A stretch of DNA of 45,801 bases from Planctomycetaceae bacterium (GTDB taxonomy: Bacteria; Planctomycetota; Planctomycetia; Pirellulales; UBA1268): NCBI GenBank assembly GCA_902629495.1, contig CACORA010000016.1, positions 1 through 45,801 of the forward strand, given 5' to 3'. This document shows, piece after piece, positions 1 to 9,192 of this stretch (position 1 is the stretch's first letter; every line of letters starts with the position of its first letter). The notes below the pieces were generated by a model that made no database searches, was not told the origin of the DNA, and saw only the letters and a list, made by a program, of their open reading frames with translations. The position numbers and the translations under genes were made by a program.

Positions 1-169
1 CCGAATGCTTTGCGTGAAGAGCTTTAATGACACTACTCCATGCCTCATTGGTGGCGGTCTCTTCTGAAGCAAGGACAGCATAGTTGCCGCGCGCGGCATG
101 ACACGGCGTTGCGGGTATGAGTGCACACAGAAGAAGTATGCCTGTTTGCCATTGGTTCAGAATCAACAT
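1..169 (-). CDS. Secreted protein, 5' end only (cut by window edge)
   Basis: An open frame runs leftward from an ATG at 169-167 to the window edge, giving 56 codons. The first 25 or so residues form a typical signal peptide: a short N-region, a hydrophobic stretch (TGILLLCALIPA), then a Cys-His-Ala cleavage context. The mature part begins ARGNYAVLASEETATNEAWS, which reads like a real protein and not chance sequence. No upstream ATG, GTG or TTG exists in frame before a stop at about 259, so this start is the only reasonable one; the ribosome site is weak (AGGTG about 9 bases upstream). It is divergent from otsA. I do not recognise the family. A secreted or surface protein is all that can be inferred from this fragment. 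Confidence 0.7.
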   Translation of the reverse strand, partial: MLILNQWQTGILLLCALIPATPCHAARGNYAVLASEETATNEAWSSVIKALHAKHS

Positions 170-402
170 AGCGGTTGCACCTACAAGAACAATATAAAAA
201 AGAGGTTGTACGAGAAACAGGTGATAACAGATTCCTTTATCGTAGTGCCGCTTCCGTCACCAGATACTGCAGAAACTATTCAGATTGTTTTTCAAGGGCA
301 AACGATTACGCAGTAGGAAGCATTCTCAGTTGACCTGCAACAGTGCACGTACGTACTGGTGCAGGATCACGAAAAACTTTCTCACGTGATTGGTAATTCG
401 TG

Positions 403-417
403 TAGAATCACATTCTA
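403..417. repeat. Short palindrome upstream of otsA
   Basis: TAGAAT-CAC-ATTCTA is a perfect 6-base inverted repeat with a 3-base centre, 45 bases before the otsA start in the divergent interval 170-462. It could be an operator, or simply overlap a promoter: TTGGTA at 390-395 and ATTCTA at 412-417 are 16 bases apart. I see nothing else in this interval apart from the two divergent starts. Function is inferred only from position. Confidence 0.3.
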
Positions 418-462
418 AATCTCAAGCGTTCTGCAAACTTGTGAAAGATCCGGAGAAGGTGA

Positions 463-1875
463 ATGGCGGAGGCCATCCAAAGTGATCTGGTCGTAGTTGC
501 CAATAGGTTACCCGTCCATCGAGCGAACCCACAGTCACCATGGGAGACAAGTCCAGGTGGTTTGGTTTCAGCGCTTATGCCCATTCTCCGTGAACATTCT
601 GGCATCTGGGTTGGGTGGGCTGGAACCGCAGAACAAGACCCCAAACAATTTTCACATGATGGCCTGTCAGCCATCCCGGTTCCCATCAACCCTGAAGAGG
701 TCCAGGACTACTACGGTGGATTTTCTAACAGTACGCTGTGGCCGCTCTACCACGATGCCTGTCAGACACCACAGTTTCATCGTCATTGGTGGCGTTCCTA
801 CGTTGCGGTGAATAAGCGATTTGCAGAAATAGCTGCGGAACATGCAAGTGAGAATGCTCGAGTGCTGGTGCAGGATTACCACCTTCAGCTGGTGCCTGGA
901 ATGCTTCGAGAGTTACGACCAGACCTCCGAATTGGTTTCTTTCTTCATATTCCTTTTCCTCCTCAGGAACTCTTTGCTCAATTACCATGGCGAAAGCGAA
1001 TCCTTGAGGGGTTGCTCGGTGCAGATGTTGTTGGATTCCAGACACGATTTGGTGCTCAAAACTTTGTTCGCCTCGTAAATCGCTTCACGTCCTATCGTGG
1101 TTCTGGGCAGGCGGTTTCAGTCGATGAACGGCGGGTTGAAGCACGAGAGTTTCCGATTTCCATTGATGTAGAAAGAATCCAGTCGCTGGCAGCAGATCCA
1201 ACAATTATCGCCAAAGCGCGAGAGATCCACGAGGAACTGGGTGTTGGCCGTACGGTACTTCTTGGAGTAGACCGTCTTGATTACACAAAAGGCATTGATA
1301 ATCGACTCAGGGCATTTCATGAATTGCTTATTTCAGGGCAACATGATGTGAATGATGTTGTGCTGGTCCAAGTAAGTGTCCCTTCCCGTGAAAGTGTTGA
1401 TGAATATGTCGAAATTCGAAATCGCATTGAAAAACTTGTGGGGCAAATCAATGGGGAATTTGGTGAGGTAGGAGCGACTCCCGTGCATTATCTGCGAAGA
1501 AGCTTGCCTCTCGAGGAACTGGTTGCTTACTACCTTGCAGCCGATGTGATGCTTGTGACTCCTATTCGTGACGGAATGAATCTCGTCGCAAAAGAGTATT
1601 GCGCAAGTCGACTTGATGACTCTGGCTCCCTGGTACTCTCTGAATTCACAGGGGCCTCTGCAGAACTCGACCGTGCATTCTTAGTCAACCCTCATGACAT
1701 CGACGGCATGGCTGCAGCTTTTGATCAGGCGATAACGATGCCCAAAAATGAGAAAGCTCGTCGCATGCGAAGTCTTCGGCAGCGGATTCGCCGAAGAACT
1801 GTTTACAATTGGGCTGATGATTTTCTTGGGGCTGTTGAAGCCGCAAATCCATTGTCGGCAGGAGAACCGCGTTGA
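463..1875 (+). CDS. otsA: Trehalose-6-phosphate synthase (GT20)
   Basis: This cytoplasmic glycosyltransferase joins UDP-glucose and glucose-6-phosphate to make trehalose-6-phosphate. It has 470 residues, the usual OtsA length. Visible motifs are NRLPV (14-18, donor-site Arg15), SPGGL (30-34), the acceptor-site QDYHLQLVP block (138-145), FLHIPFP (160-166), DRLDYTKGI (270-278, with Arg271 and Lys276 matching E. coli OtsA Arg262 and Lys267) and [14 protein letters not shown] (366-379, Asp370 matching Asp361). The ATG follows GGAGAAGG at 452-459. The stop overlaps the TTG start of the phosphatase gene, so the two enzymes of the OtsA-OtsB route should be made from one transcript with coupled translation. 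Trehalose here would serve as an osmoprotectant or reserve. I see no missing key residue. Confidence 0.95.
   Translation: MAEAIQSDLVVVANRLPVHRANPQSPWETSPGGLVSALMPILREHSGIWVGWAGTAEQDPKQFSHDGLSAIPVPINPEEVQDYYGGFSNSTLWPLYHDACQTPQFHRHWWRSYVAVNKRFAEIAAEHASENARVLVQDYHLQLVPGMLRELRPDLRIGFFLHIPFPPQELFAQLPWRKRILEGLLGADVVGFQTRFGAQNFVRLVNRFTSYRGSGQAVSVDERRVEAREFPISIDVERIQSLAADPTIIAKAREIHEELGVGRTVLLGVDRLDYTKGIDNRLRAFHELLISGQHDVNDVVLVQVSVPSRESVDEYVEIRNRIEKLVGQINGEFGEVGATPVHYLRRSLPLEELVAYYLAADVMLVTPIRDGMNLVAKEYCASRLDDSGSLVLSEFTGASAELDRAFLVNPHDIDGMAAAFDQAITMPKNEKARRMRSLRQRIRRRTVYNWADDFLGAVEAANPLSAGEPR
1860..1874 (+). promoter_or_regulatory. Ribosome binding site and TTG start of otsB fusion
   Basis: AGGAGAA at 1860-1866 lies 5 bases before TTG at 1872-1874, inside the 3' end of otsA. 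The otsA stop TGA (1873-1875) overlaps the start codon. The strong Shine-Dalgarno site supports the TTG and suggests that rare start usage and coupling set the dose of the phosphatase fusion relative to OtsA. Confidence 0.7.
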
Positions 1876-4481
1876 CTGCTTCGAGACCCCTAAATAATTT
1901 GGAACAACCAGCATTGCACGAGGACAATGGTGTTGCCACATCACATGGCACAACAGATCCATTGCAACAGGCTATTGAGGCGATTGCTCGCACGCCTGTC
2001 CTCCTGCTTGCAACCGACTATGACGGCACGTTATCGCCGATCGTCGAAAATCCATCCGATGCTCGCCCTCTTCGTGAAGCTCTTGTCGCCGTTCGTCTTT
2101 TAGCCTCACTGCCTGGCACTCACGTGGCCGTCATCTCAGGACGATCCCTTTCAGATCTTGCTGAGTTAAGTGAACTTGGTGGCATCGTCATGCTTGTGGG
2201 GTCACACGGCAGTGAGTTTGATCAAGACTTTGTACAAACGCTCTCTCGTGATCAGATCGACCTACGGCAAAAGTTGCTTGAAGAAATGCAAACGATTGCC
2301 AATGGAGATTCAAGTTTTCATATAGAGCCAAAGCCGGCATCAATCGCGTTTCATTATCGAAGTGCCACAGATGCAGATGGGGATAGAGTAGTTGAAAAGT
2401 TACTTGCAGGCCCAGCAACATGGAATGGAATTCATGTCAAGCGAGGAAAGAAGGTACTTGAACTAGCGGTCGTTGATACCTCGAAGGGAGATGCTGTCGA
2501 TACGCTTCGGCATCGCGTCGGGGCCAGTGCTGTGATGTATCTTGGTGACGATGTCACGGACGAAGATGCATTTGCACGGTTGCAAGGCCCTGATGTTGGC
2601 GTCAAAGTAGGAAGTGGTGAAACTGCTGCACTTTTTCGGATACAAGATCCGGTTGAAGTTGCCCGGCGATTGGCAATGCTTGCAAACGCCCGGCAGGCAT
2701 GGCTTGCAGGCGCAGATGCTGTGCCTATTGAACGCCATGCACTTGTTTCTGATGGTCGCGTAATGGGTTTGATTGCACCGGGTGCACGACTGGTTTGGCT
2801 CTGTGTGCCTCGTATTGACGGCCCTGCATTGTTTGCTGAATTACTCGGTGGCCCTGCTGCTGGACACTTCACCGTAGAACCAGCTAACAGTGAGGCCGAT
2901 CCGACTCAACACTACGATGGCCACTCACTTGTGCTCCGAACAAACTGGTCACGTCTATCTGTCACTGATTTTTTAGACTGCTCTGCTGGGAGGCCATCCC
3001 AACGAGCTGGACGAACAGACTTTCTTCGAATTATTGAAGGGCGCGGTGAGGTAAAAATTACATTTGCACCAAGACTTGATTTTGGTCGAACTGCTACCCG
3101 ACTTGCCATTCGTGATGAAGGACTCGAGATTGACGATACGATTGATCCGATTGTGCTTCGTGCCCCTGGTGTCGTTTGGGAAATCTGCGAAGAAGGCCCT
3201 CACCAGACAGCAATCGGAAAAATTACTTTACGTGGTGAACCACTGAGAATGGAATTGCGTTACGGAACGGGTTCTCTGCGTGAACAACAATCGATACCTG
3301 TCGAAGAGCGCTCTCGCCTAACGAAGGCATATTGGGAATCATGGGCAGATCGACTGACCTTGCCAAATAGAGAGCCACGGCTTGTACGTCGAAGTGCCGT
3401 AGTTTTGAAAGGCCTCTGTTATGGCCCAACAGGTGGAATTGTAGCTGCTGCCACAACAAGTCTGCCGGAAGATTTTGGTGGTTGCCGCAATTGGGATTAT
3501 CGATACTGCTGGCTTCGGGATGCAGCTATGTCGGCAGCATCGTTGGTGAAACTCGGCAGTTTCAATGAAGCAATGGGTTTCCTTGATTGGATGCTCGGGG
3601 TAATCGACAGAGCTGCGGCTCCAGAGAGGCTCATGCCTTTGTATACTGTGACCGGGCATGAAGTTGGTGCTGAAGCAGAGATTGGCCAACTGGCCGGTTA
3701 CGCCGGAAGTCGACCTGTGCGAGTTGGGAATGCAGCTCGTGGACAAGTTCAACTTGATGTTTTTGGTCCGATCGCTGAGCTCATTTGGCAATTGTTACTG
3801 GCTGAAGCACCCATTTCATCAGAGCATTGGCGACTCGTCGATGCCACTGTTCGTGCGGTGGAAGCCAGATGGCACGAACCGGACCATGGAATCTGGGAAA
3901 TCCGTAAACCACGAAGACATCACGTCCACTCCAAAGTCATGTGCTGGCTTACTGTTGATCGAGGCATACGTATCTCAGATCGTTTTTTGAACCGGCCTCG
4001 TCCTGAGTGGGAAGCATTACGAGATACCATCGCTGCAGATATTCTTGAAAATGGCTGGAATAAAAAACTTGGTACTTTTACTTCCGCCTACGGGGATGAA
4101 GATCTTGATGCAGCGGTGTTATGGATTGGACTCTCCGGTTTGCTTGACTGTAAAGATTCAAGATTCTGCGCAACAGTCAATGCAATTAATAATGATTTGA
4201 GGGAAGGGCCAACGGTTTATCGGTACATAACAGATGATGGTCTGCCAGGAAGAGAAGGTGGTTTTTTTATCTGTGCATCGTGGCTTGTAGAGTCTTTCTA
4301 TCGAGCAGGCCAAACAGATAATGCAGAAGAATTATTTGAACAGCTTGTAGAGCTGTCAGGGAGTGAAGGCCTCCTTCCAGAACAGTATGATCCTAGAATC
4401 CAAAAAACGCTTGGAAATCATCCTCAAGCCTATTCTCATATTGGACTCATTGAGAATGCTTTGCTGCTATCCCAAAAATAA
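1872..4481 (+). CDS. otsB: Trehalose-6-phosphate phosphatase fused to GH15 glycosidase
   Basis: An 869-residue two-part protein. Residues about 40-275 are a HAD-type trehalose-phosphatase: DYDGTLS (49-55, nucleophile Asp49 and Asp51), ISGR (88-91), SKGDAV (204-209, Lys205) and GDDVTDED (225-232). Residues about 288-869 are a GH15 protein: an N-terminal beta domain (LVSDGRVMGLI, then LVWLCVPRIDGPALF), then the helical domain with WDYRYCWLRDA (541-551), GIWEIR (673-678; Glu676 matches the family's general acid position) and LPEQYD (835-840; Glu837 matches the general base). GH15 contains glucoamylases and bacterial trehalases, so the second half may hydrolyse trehalose or an alpha-glucan. No signal peptide is seen, so both halves are probably cytoplasmic. 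There is no frameshift at the junction. Phosphatase call is firm; GH15 substrate is unknown. Confidence 0.92.
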   Translation: MTASRPLNNLEQPALHEDNGVATSHGTTDPLQQAIEAIARTPVLLLATDYDGTLSPIVENPSDARPLREALVAVRLLASLPGTHVAVISGRSLSDLAELSELGGIVMLVGSHGSEFDQDFVQTLSRDQIDLRQKLLEEMQTIANGDSSFHIEPKPASIAFHYRSATDADGDRVVEKLLAGPATWNGIHVKRGKKVLELAVVDTSKGDAVDTLRHRVGASAVMYLGDDVTDEDAFARLQGPDVGVKVGSGETAALFRIQDPVEVARRLAMLANARQAWLAGADAVPIERHALVSDGRVMGLIAPGARLVWLCVPRIDGPALFAELLGGPAAGHFTVEPANSEADPTQHYDGHSLVLRTNWSRLSVTDFLDCSAGRPSQRAGRTDFLRIIEGRGEVKITFAPRLDFGRTATRLAIRDEGLEIDDTIDPIVLRAPGVVWEICEEGPHQTAIGKITLRGEPLRMELRYGTGSLREQQSIPVEERSRLTKAYWESWADRLTLPNREPRLVRRSAVVLKGLCYGPTGGIVAAATTSLPEDFGGCRNWDYRYCWLRDAAMSAASLVKLGSFNEAMGFLDWMLGVIDRAAAPERLMPLYTVTGHEVGAEAEIGQLAGYAGSRPVRVGNAARGQVQLDVFGPIAELIWQLLLAEAPISSEHWRLVDATVRAVEARWHEPDHGIWEIRKPRRHHVHSKVMCWLTVDRGIRISDRFLNRPRPEWEALRDTIAADILENGWNKKLGTFTSAYGDEDLDAAVLWIGLSGLLDCKDSRFCATVNAINNDLREGPTVYRYITDDGLPGREGGFFICASWLVESFYRAGQTDNAEELFEQLVELSGSEGLLPEQYDPRIQKTLGNHPQAYSHIGLIENALLLSQK

Positions 4482-4508
4482 CGTGTCTTGCCATCGTGAG
4501 AACGTCGT

Positions 4509-5834
4509 CTACTGACGAACAAGGACACTCGATCCAGGACCTAGGATATCAATCAGTTCAGCGAGATCGCGGCCAGGAACAACGAGACTCATGTCAGGAG
4601 CTTGGTCGCTCACTCCTTGCGAATCCTCGATTGCTTCAATCCTTAAACCATCATTCAAAAGAATCATTGACTTGGGGCTTTGGTTCTGCTCAACGTACGA
4701 GACCTGTGATGCAATCGCGTCTTGTGACGCTGGCGATGTACCTCGATGTACTTCAAGCACTGAAAGTGAGACTCCTACTCTCTCTTGCAAACGGCGACCA
4801 ATCACAACCGGAAAACTACCAGCATAATTGCCTCCAAGTTGCAAACTCAGACGACGTCGCGACACACTCACAACAGCGTCAAAAGGTCCACGCACCAACT
4901 TGATCGCTTCTCCCGGCAAAAGGCTGTCAGGTGTATCAACACCATTAATCTTTCCAAGCAACTGCCAGGGAACACCCACAGTCATGGCAATCGTTTGCAA
5001 CGTATCTCCAGGAGCAACAATATGCGGCGGAAGTAGTAGGTCTTCCTGAGAATAGATGACTGTACCTGCTAATTGCCCAAGGAGATCTTCAAGCCGTTGA
5101 CTTTCTTCTATCCCAAGAGTCGGATCATCGTACCAAGCTGACAACACTGCAAGAGCTTCGACATATCGTCCATTTGCGAGTTTCTCATGTGCATCGGCCC
5201 ACGCGGAAGCAAAGGCTGACGGCTGTTTTCGTTGCTGAGGTTGCGTAGACGATAAGTCAGCTGCTTGTGAAGCGGACGGTTGTGCGAGGCCAGACTCCGT
5301 CGCTAACGGGTCAGCCGTTGCACCAACAATATCAACAGTGGGCATGGACGGGTGCGCTCCATTATTTAACTGACTTTGTTGCATCCCGGGAACAGTGGGA
5401 CCAGACAGAGTTGATGGCACTGCCGAATCTGTTTCAGAGGGCGGTGACTGACTTTCTGGGGAAGAAGGATGGTCAACTGCAAGTGGCATAGCCTGACTTG
5501 GCACGTCACCAGTGGCAGGCGGAGAGGCAGGAATAGCATTCAGATATGTGGGCTCCTGACTCACTAAGGAATTGTCGACGTTGTCTTGTGTCGTGCCCAC
5601 GGCAGAAGTGGACGGCTCAGGAATATGCACAGTCGGAGCAGAAAAGTTGTCCTCACCCTTTACAAAAGCCGGAGCCTCATCGAGTTGCTCATCACGTTTT
5701 CCTTGTTGAACAACGGTGTAAGCTCCATAAAGAATCATGCCTAAAAGGCCAAGGACAAGCATTGGTTTAAGGGCTTCGAGAGGATCACTAGTGGGCTCTG
5801 GACGACGACGACGCGTTTTTGAGCGGCTTGGCAT
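4509..5834 (-). CDS. Membrane-anchored LysM protein with degenerate L,D-transpeptidase (YkuD-like) domain
   Basis: The 441-residue protein has a basic N-terminus (KTRRRRP), one membrane helix at about 25-43, a long Pro/Ser/Thr linker (60-205), a helical stretch (207-262), a LysM domain (271-314, starting HIVAPGDTL) and a YkuD-like beta domain (317-440, FDAVVSVSRRRLSLQLGG). The helix predicts a short cytoplasmic N-terminus with the rest outside the inner membrane, where LysM would bind peptidoglycan. Active YkuD enzymes carry an IHGT motif and an HGCIR-type motif with the catalytic Cys. Here the matching positions read IEAI (399-402) and DMSLV (414-418), so Ser416 sits in place of Cys and the His residues are lost. 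It is therefore more likely a binding or structural protein than a transpeptidase. GGAAAG precedes the ATG by about 10 bases. It converges on the otsB fusion with a 27-base gap. Confidence 0.8.
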   Translation of the reverse strand: MPSRSKTRRRRPEPTSDPLEALKPMLVLGLLGMILYGAYTVVQQGKRDEQLDEAPAFVKGEDNFSAPTVHIPEPSTSAVGTTQDNVDNSLVSQEPTYLNAIPASPPATGDVPSQAMPLAVDHPSSPESQSPPSETDSAVPSTLSGPTVPGMQQSQLNNGAHPSMPTVDIVGATADPLATESGLAQPSASQAADLSSTQPQQRKQPSAFASAWADAHEKLANGRYVEALAVLSAWYDDPTLGIEESQRLEDLLGQLAGTVIYSQEDLLLPPHIVAPGDTLQTIAMTVGVPWQLLGKINGVDTPDSLLPGEAIKLVRGPFDAVVSVSRRRLSLQLGGNYAGSFPVVIGRRLQERVGVSLSVLEVHRGTSPASQDAIASQVSYVEQNQSPKSMILLNDGLRIEAIEDSQGVSDQAPDMSLVVPGRDLAELIDILGPGSSVLVRQ

Positions 5835-6224
5835 AACGGCTTAGCTTTCCCAAAAAAGGAGGAGTGTTCCTAAACGGCAAGGATAGTAGAAGTCTCTCAG
5901 TGAGACCGCCAGCCCGCTTAAGAACAATTTCGAGAGCGAAAGCAAAGGGCATTGGAATGGGAGTATTCACCAGACAGAACTTTGGGGCTTTAGGCAAGCT
6001 GCATGACAACAGAACCATTCCTGGGGCCGCAGAAACTTGTTTTGGATCCCTCTCTTTTCCCTTCCAAGATGTCTGCACACATATCAGATAGGATTTTGAT
6101 CCGTTCATTTTGCAATGGCAATGACGATAAATTAGCCAAAACGCCTCCTCTACGGTCCAAAAAAATAGTTCTGGAAGCTGGACTGCCTTTTCCATTGTGC
6201 CTGTTGGGAGTACGATCTGTCTCT
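5835..6224. other. Divergent intergenic region, no gene seen
   Basis: This 390-base interval separates the LysM gene (-) from the S41 protease (+). Open frames on both strands here give compositions unlike proteins and no recognisable motif. An in-frame extension of the protease back to 6003 is possible but contains no signal-peptide or domain sense before the Met at 6225. It should hold both promoters; I could not pick a convincing -35/-10 pair. Confidence 0.4.
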
Positions 6225-7631
6225 ATGCCGAAACGCAATCTGTTTTTCATAATCTTCGTAGTTTTTGCTGGCATGCTGGCATGGTTAGCCAGAGACCATG
6301 GTGGCCATGGACGTCGTTTTGCGGAAGTGCTTGCGACGGTAGAACAACGCTATGTGGAACCGGTGAATGGCGAACAGATGTTTGCCGCTGCCATGAATGG
6401 CCTCTTTTCCTCACTTGACGAACACTCATCGTTCATTAGCGGAACACTGAAGGAAGATCTCAATATTTCGCTTGACCAAGAATTCGGTGGTGTTGGTCTT
6501 GAACTTGCGACCCGAGACAATCTTATAGAAGTTCAATCTCCTATTGTTCGCTCACCCGCTTGGAGTGCTGGAATCGTTGCCGGAGATATTATCGAATCCA
6601 TTGATGGACGTTCCACAGCTGGATGGTCACTCTCGGAAGTTGTTGCTGCACTTCGCGGGACACCAGGAACTGTTGTGACTCTTGGACTTTCTTCAGTCAA
6701 AACTGACCCAACGTTGAGAACATTAGATCCGACAGCCATCATTCCATCAGTCAATGAGAAAAAAAATGTTTCTTTGATTCGTGAGCAGGTTCTTGTTGAA
6801 AGTGTTCTTGGAGATCGGCGACTACCAGACGGCTCTTGGAATTGGTGGATTCAGGCTGAAGAAAATGTTGCACTCATACGCATTACCCAGTTTGGCGAGC
6901 GAACCGTCGGAGAGGTCCGTGCCGCTCTTCAAGCTATTTCAAGGCGATGTACAACTGATGGTGTTAATGGCATTGTGATTGACCTCCGAAACAATGGCGG
7001 TGGTCTTTTGGAATCTGCTGTGGATGTTTGTAACCTGTTCCTTGATGCAGGTGTCATTGTAAGCACACAAACGAAGGATGGCACGACTGTCCCAAGGCTT
7101 GCGACAACCGATCATCTCGTACCTGAGATTCCAATCGTCGTACTCATCAATGAACTGACAGCGAGTGCTTCAGAAATTGTGGCTGCTTGTCTGCACGACA
7201 ACAAACGTGCCACCATTGCAGGCAGTCGATCATTTGGAAAGGGTACTGTTCAGACACTGATTCCCCTCTCTGACGAATCTGGGATGTTAAAGCTCACCAC
7301 CTCTGAATACTTACGCCCCAATATGATGCCGTTACATCGTGATGCAAAAGACGATGCGACTGTCTCTTGGGGAGTGGAACCTTCCCCGGACAACCAGATT
7401 ACGCCAACACGTCAACAGGAAGAAGCAACAACAAGGTGGTGGCACAATCGAGATACACTAGTATTTCCAGATGATAGACCTTCTTGTTGCGCAGCTCCAA
7501 GCAGGATGACCGTTCAACTGCCGACATACGACTTAGTCGCACCACCCACAGGGCCATCTCCTCGTGAGGCTGATATCGTCCTTTCAAAAGGCCTTGATAT
7601 CCTGTTGTCAAAGACAGCTGAAAAAAATTAA
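6225..7631 (+). CDS. C-terminal processing protease, S41 family
   Basis: A 468-residue serine protease of the CtpA/Prc type, which trims protein C-termini in the periplasm. An N-terminal anchor or signal helix (LFFIIFVVFAGMLAWLA, 6-22) is followed by a helical region, a PDZ domain (about 80-165, QEFGGVGLEL) and the S41 catalytic domain (about 190-370). The Ser-Lys dyad is visible as Ser314 in LTASASE and Lys339 in SFGKGTVQ, 25 residues apart as in plant D1 protease. DLRNNGGG (253-260) is the usual strand before the active site. I chose the Met at 6225 because the membrane helix follows directly; a GGGAG lies 14 bases upstream. The frame stays open back to 6003, which would add 74 residues of unlikely sequence. 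It may act with the neighbouring envelope LysM protein, but that is only inferred from proximity. Confidence 0.88.
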   Translation: MPKRNLFFIIFVVFAGMLAWLARDHGGHGRRFAEVLATVEQRYVEPVNGEQMFAAAMNGLFSSLDEHSSFISGTLKEDLNISLDQEFGGVGLELATRDNLIEVQSPIVRSPAWSAGIVAGDIIESIDGRSTAGWSLSEVVAALRGTPGTVVTLGLSSVKTDPTLRTLDPTAIIPSVNEKKNVSLIREQVLVESVLGDRRLPDGSWNWWIQAEENVALIRITQFGERTVGEVRAALQAISRRCTTDGVNGIVIDLRNNGGGLLESAVDVCNLFLDAGVIVSTQTKDGTTVPRLATTDHLVPEIPIVVLINELTASASEIVAACLHDNKRATIAGSRSFGKGTVQTLIPLSDESGMLKLTTSEYLRPNMMPLHRDAKDDATVSWGVEPSPDNQITPTRQQEEATTRWWHNRDTLVFPDDRPSCCAAPSRMTVQLPTYDLVAPPTGPSPREADIVLSKGLDILLSKTAEKN

Positions 7632-7640
7632 TGCGGCAAC

Positions 7641-9053
7641 TCAGAGTTCTGCTGCAAGGAAAAAACTTCCTGCGACGCAAATGAGCCCGCTTGTTTGTGC
7701 CATGACCTTTGCCAACGCAAGTGCTTTTTTGGGGGTTTCCACGAGGTGTGGTTGGTGCATCCCCACTGACTGAGCCGCAATGGCTAACTGCTGTAAAGAT
7801 GCCGCCCGAGGGTTCGTGTGGTATTGCGTAAGTATCACATGGTCAAACCATCCGCTAGCTGCTGCTAACATTGATTCGATCTGTTTGTCTTGACTGGCAG
7901 CAAAAATAAGAATGCACGGCCTGCGTTGTGCCTTTTGTGGAAAGACGGCCTCAATAAGAGCCTTCATAGAATCCTCATTATGCGCCGCATCAATGATGAT
8001 CAGAGGGTTATCTGAACGAATCGAAATACGTGCAGGAAGTTCCGTAGCAAGCAAACCAGCAGCCATTGCTTCCTCGGAAACCGGCCATCCGCTCTCGGAA
8101 AGCATGCGGATCGCAATCACAGCAAGTCCAGCATTGTTGATTTGATGGACACCAGCCATACCGACTAAATACGGTTCTTGACACAACGCAGGACGTGCTG
8201 GCATATCATCAGAGAGGCTCTTCACCAACACAGCAAGTGCCTTTTGTAACTGTCCAGATGGTTTTGGCTGAGGGACTGGAATACATTCAAAATCTCTACC
8301 TAGCTGCAAGGATCTTGCATGCTTTTGTATTGCAACAGACTCGATGACCTGATCTGCCTCCTTGCTCCCTGTGGCTGAGATAACCGGGCACCCCTCCTTG
8401 ATAATACCCGCCTTTTCCAGAGCTATTGCCGAAATGGTGTCTCCCAGTATTCGTGTATGGTCCAAACCAATGCTTGTAATAAGGGTCAGTACTGGAAGTG
8501 ATAAATTTGTTGCATCCAACCGACCACCAAGACCTGTCTCAACAACAGCAAGATCAACACCTACTCGAGCAAAATGAAAGAAAGCGATTGCCGTTAGAAC
8601 CTCAAACCAGGTGGGGACCGGCTCACCCGCAGGCGTAGAAGCATCAATCTTTTCAACAACAGGAATGACCTCTGTAAACACTTCCTCCAATTCGTTCTTC
8701 AAGATTGGCTTGTTCCTAACCCCTATTCTCTCTTCCAGTCCATGTACGTGCGGTGACAAATAGTGACCAACGTTATGCCCAGCATGGGCAAGAACCGCCG
8801 CTATCATCGCTACTGTGGAACCCTTGCCTTTGGTACCAGCAACGTGAACAACACGGAACTGTTGCTCGGGATTACCAAGTTCATGCAGCAGTCGACGCAT
8901 TGCGCCCAAATTAAGCCCCTGTTCGTGGGAAAAGTCTTTCCCGCTCCGCTCATAATTGATCCTTTGATCAAGCCATGCGATTGAATTGCACAGAGGGTGG
9001 ATTCCAGAAGCCCTACCAGTTGGCGTCACCTGTACTGTCTCCTGAATTCCCAA
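7641..9053 (-). CDS. folC: Bifunctional folylpolyglutamate synthase / dihydrofolate synthase
   Basis: The 470-residue Mur-ligase-family enzyme adds glutamate to folates, and usually to dihydropteroate too, using ATP in the cytoplasm. The ATP loop is GTKGKGST (73-80). Other FolC signatures follow: the SPH(V)HGLEERI segment (100-110), ETGLGGRLDATN, SIGLDHTRILG and LEKAGIIKEG, and the C-terminal domain DAAHNEDS. The FolC signature GTKGKGS and the LDATN segment separate it from MurC-F. It ends 9 bases from the stop of the S41 protease, facing it, with no room for a dedicated terminator. A short N-terminal extension of about 20 residues precedes the first conserved helix, so a slightly later start is possible. 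Whether it retains dihydrofolate synthase activity cannot be judged by eye. Confidence 0.93.
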   Translation of the reverse strand: MGIQETVQVTPTGRASGIHPLCNSIAWLDQRINYERSGKDFSHEQGLNLGAMRRLLHELGNPEQQFRVVHVAGTKGKGSTVAMIAAVLAHAGHNVGHYLSPHVHGLEERIGVRNKPILKNELEEVFTEVIPVVEKIDASTPAGEPVPTWFEVLTAIAFFHFARVGVDLAVVETGLGGRLDATNLSLPVLTLITSIGLDHTRILGDTISAIALEKAGIIKEGCPVISATGSKEADQVIESVAIQKHARSLQLGRDFECIPVPQPKPSGQLQKALAVLVKSLSDDMPARPALCQEPYLVGMAGVHQINNAGLAVIAIRMLSESGWPVSEEAMAAGLLATELPARISIRSDNPLIIIDAAHNEDSMKALIEAVFPQKAQRRPCILIFAASQDKQIESMLAAASGWFDHVILTQYHTNPRAASLQQLAIAAQSVGMHQPHLVETPKKALALAKVMAQTSGLICVAGSFFLAAEL

Positions 9054-9192
9054 ACACCACCAAATTCAAATTGAAAAAGCCCCCAGTTTATGTCATTTCG
9101 TTGTTCGCATAAAGCAAACACATTCTTCTTGAGCGGTCTTGACGGCAGCCACGACTTTGTCGAATTTCTCGCCATATCATGAGGTTCAAGCT

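Noticed and set aside
98..316. A 72-codon open frame on the plus strand
   Set aside because: It overlaps the start of a better-supported minus-strand signal-peptide gene, has no ribosome site, and its composition is not protein-like.
5788..6195. A 135-codon minus-strand frame between the LysM and S41 genes
   Set aside because: It overlaps the 5' end of the LysM gene and has no recognisable pattern; the composition looks random.
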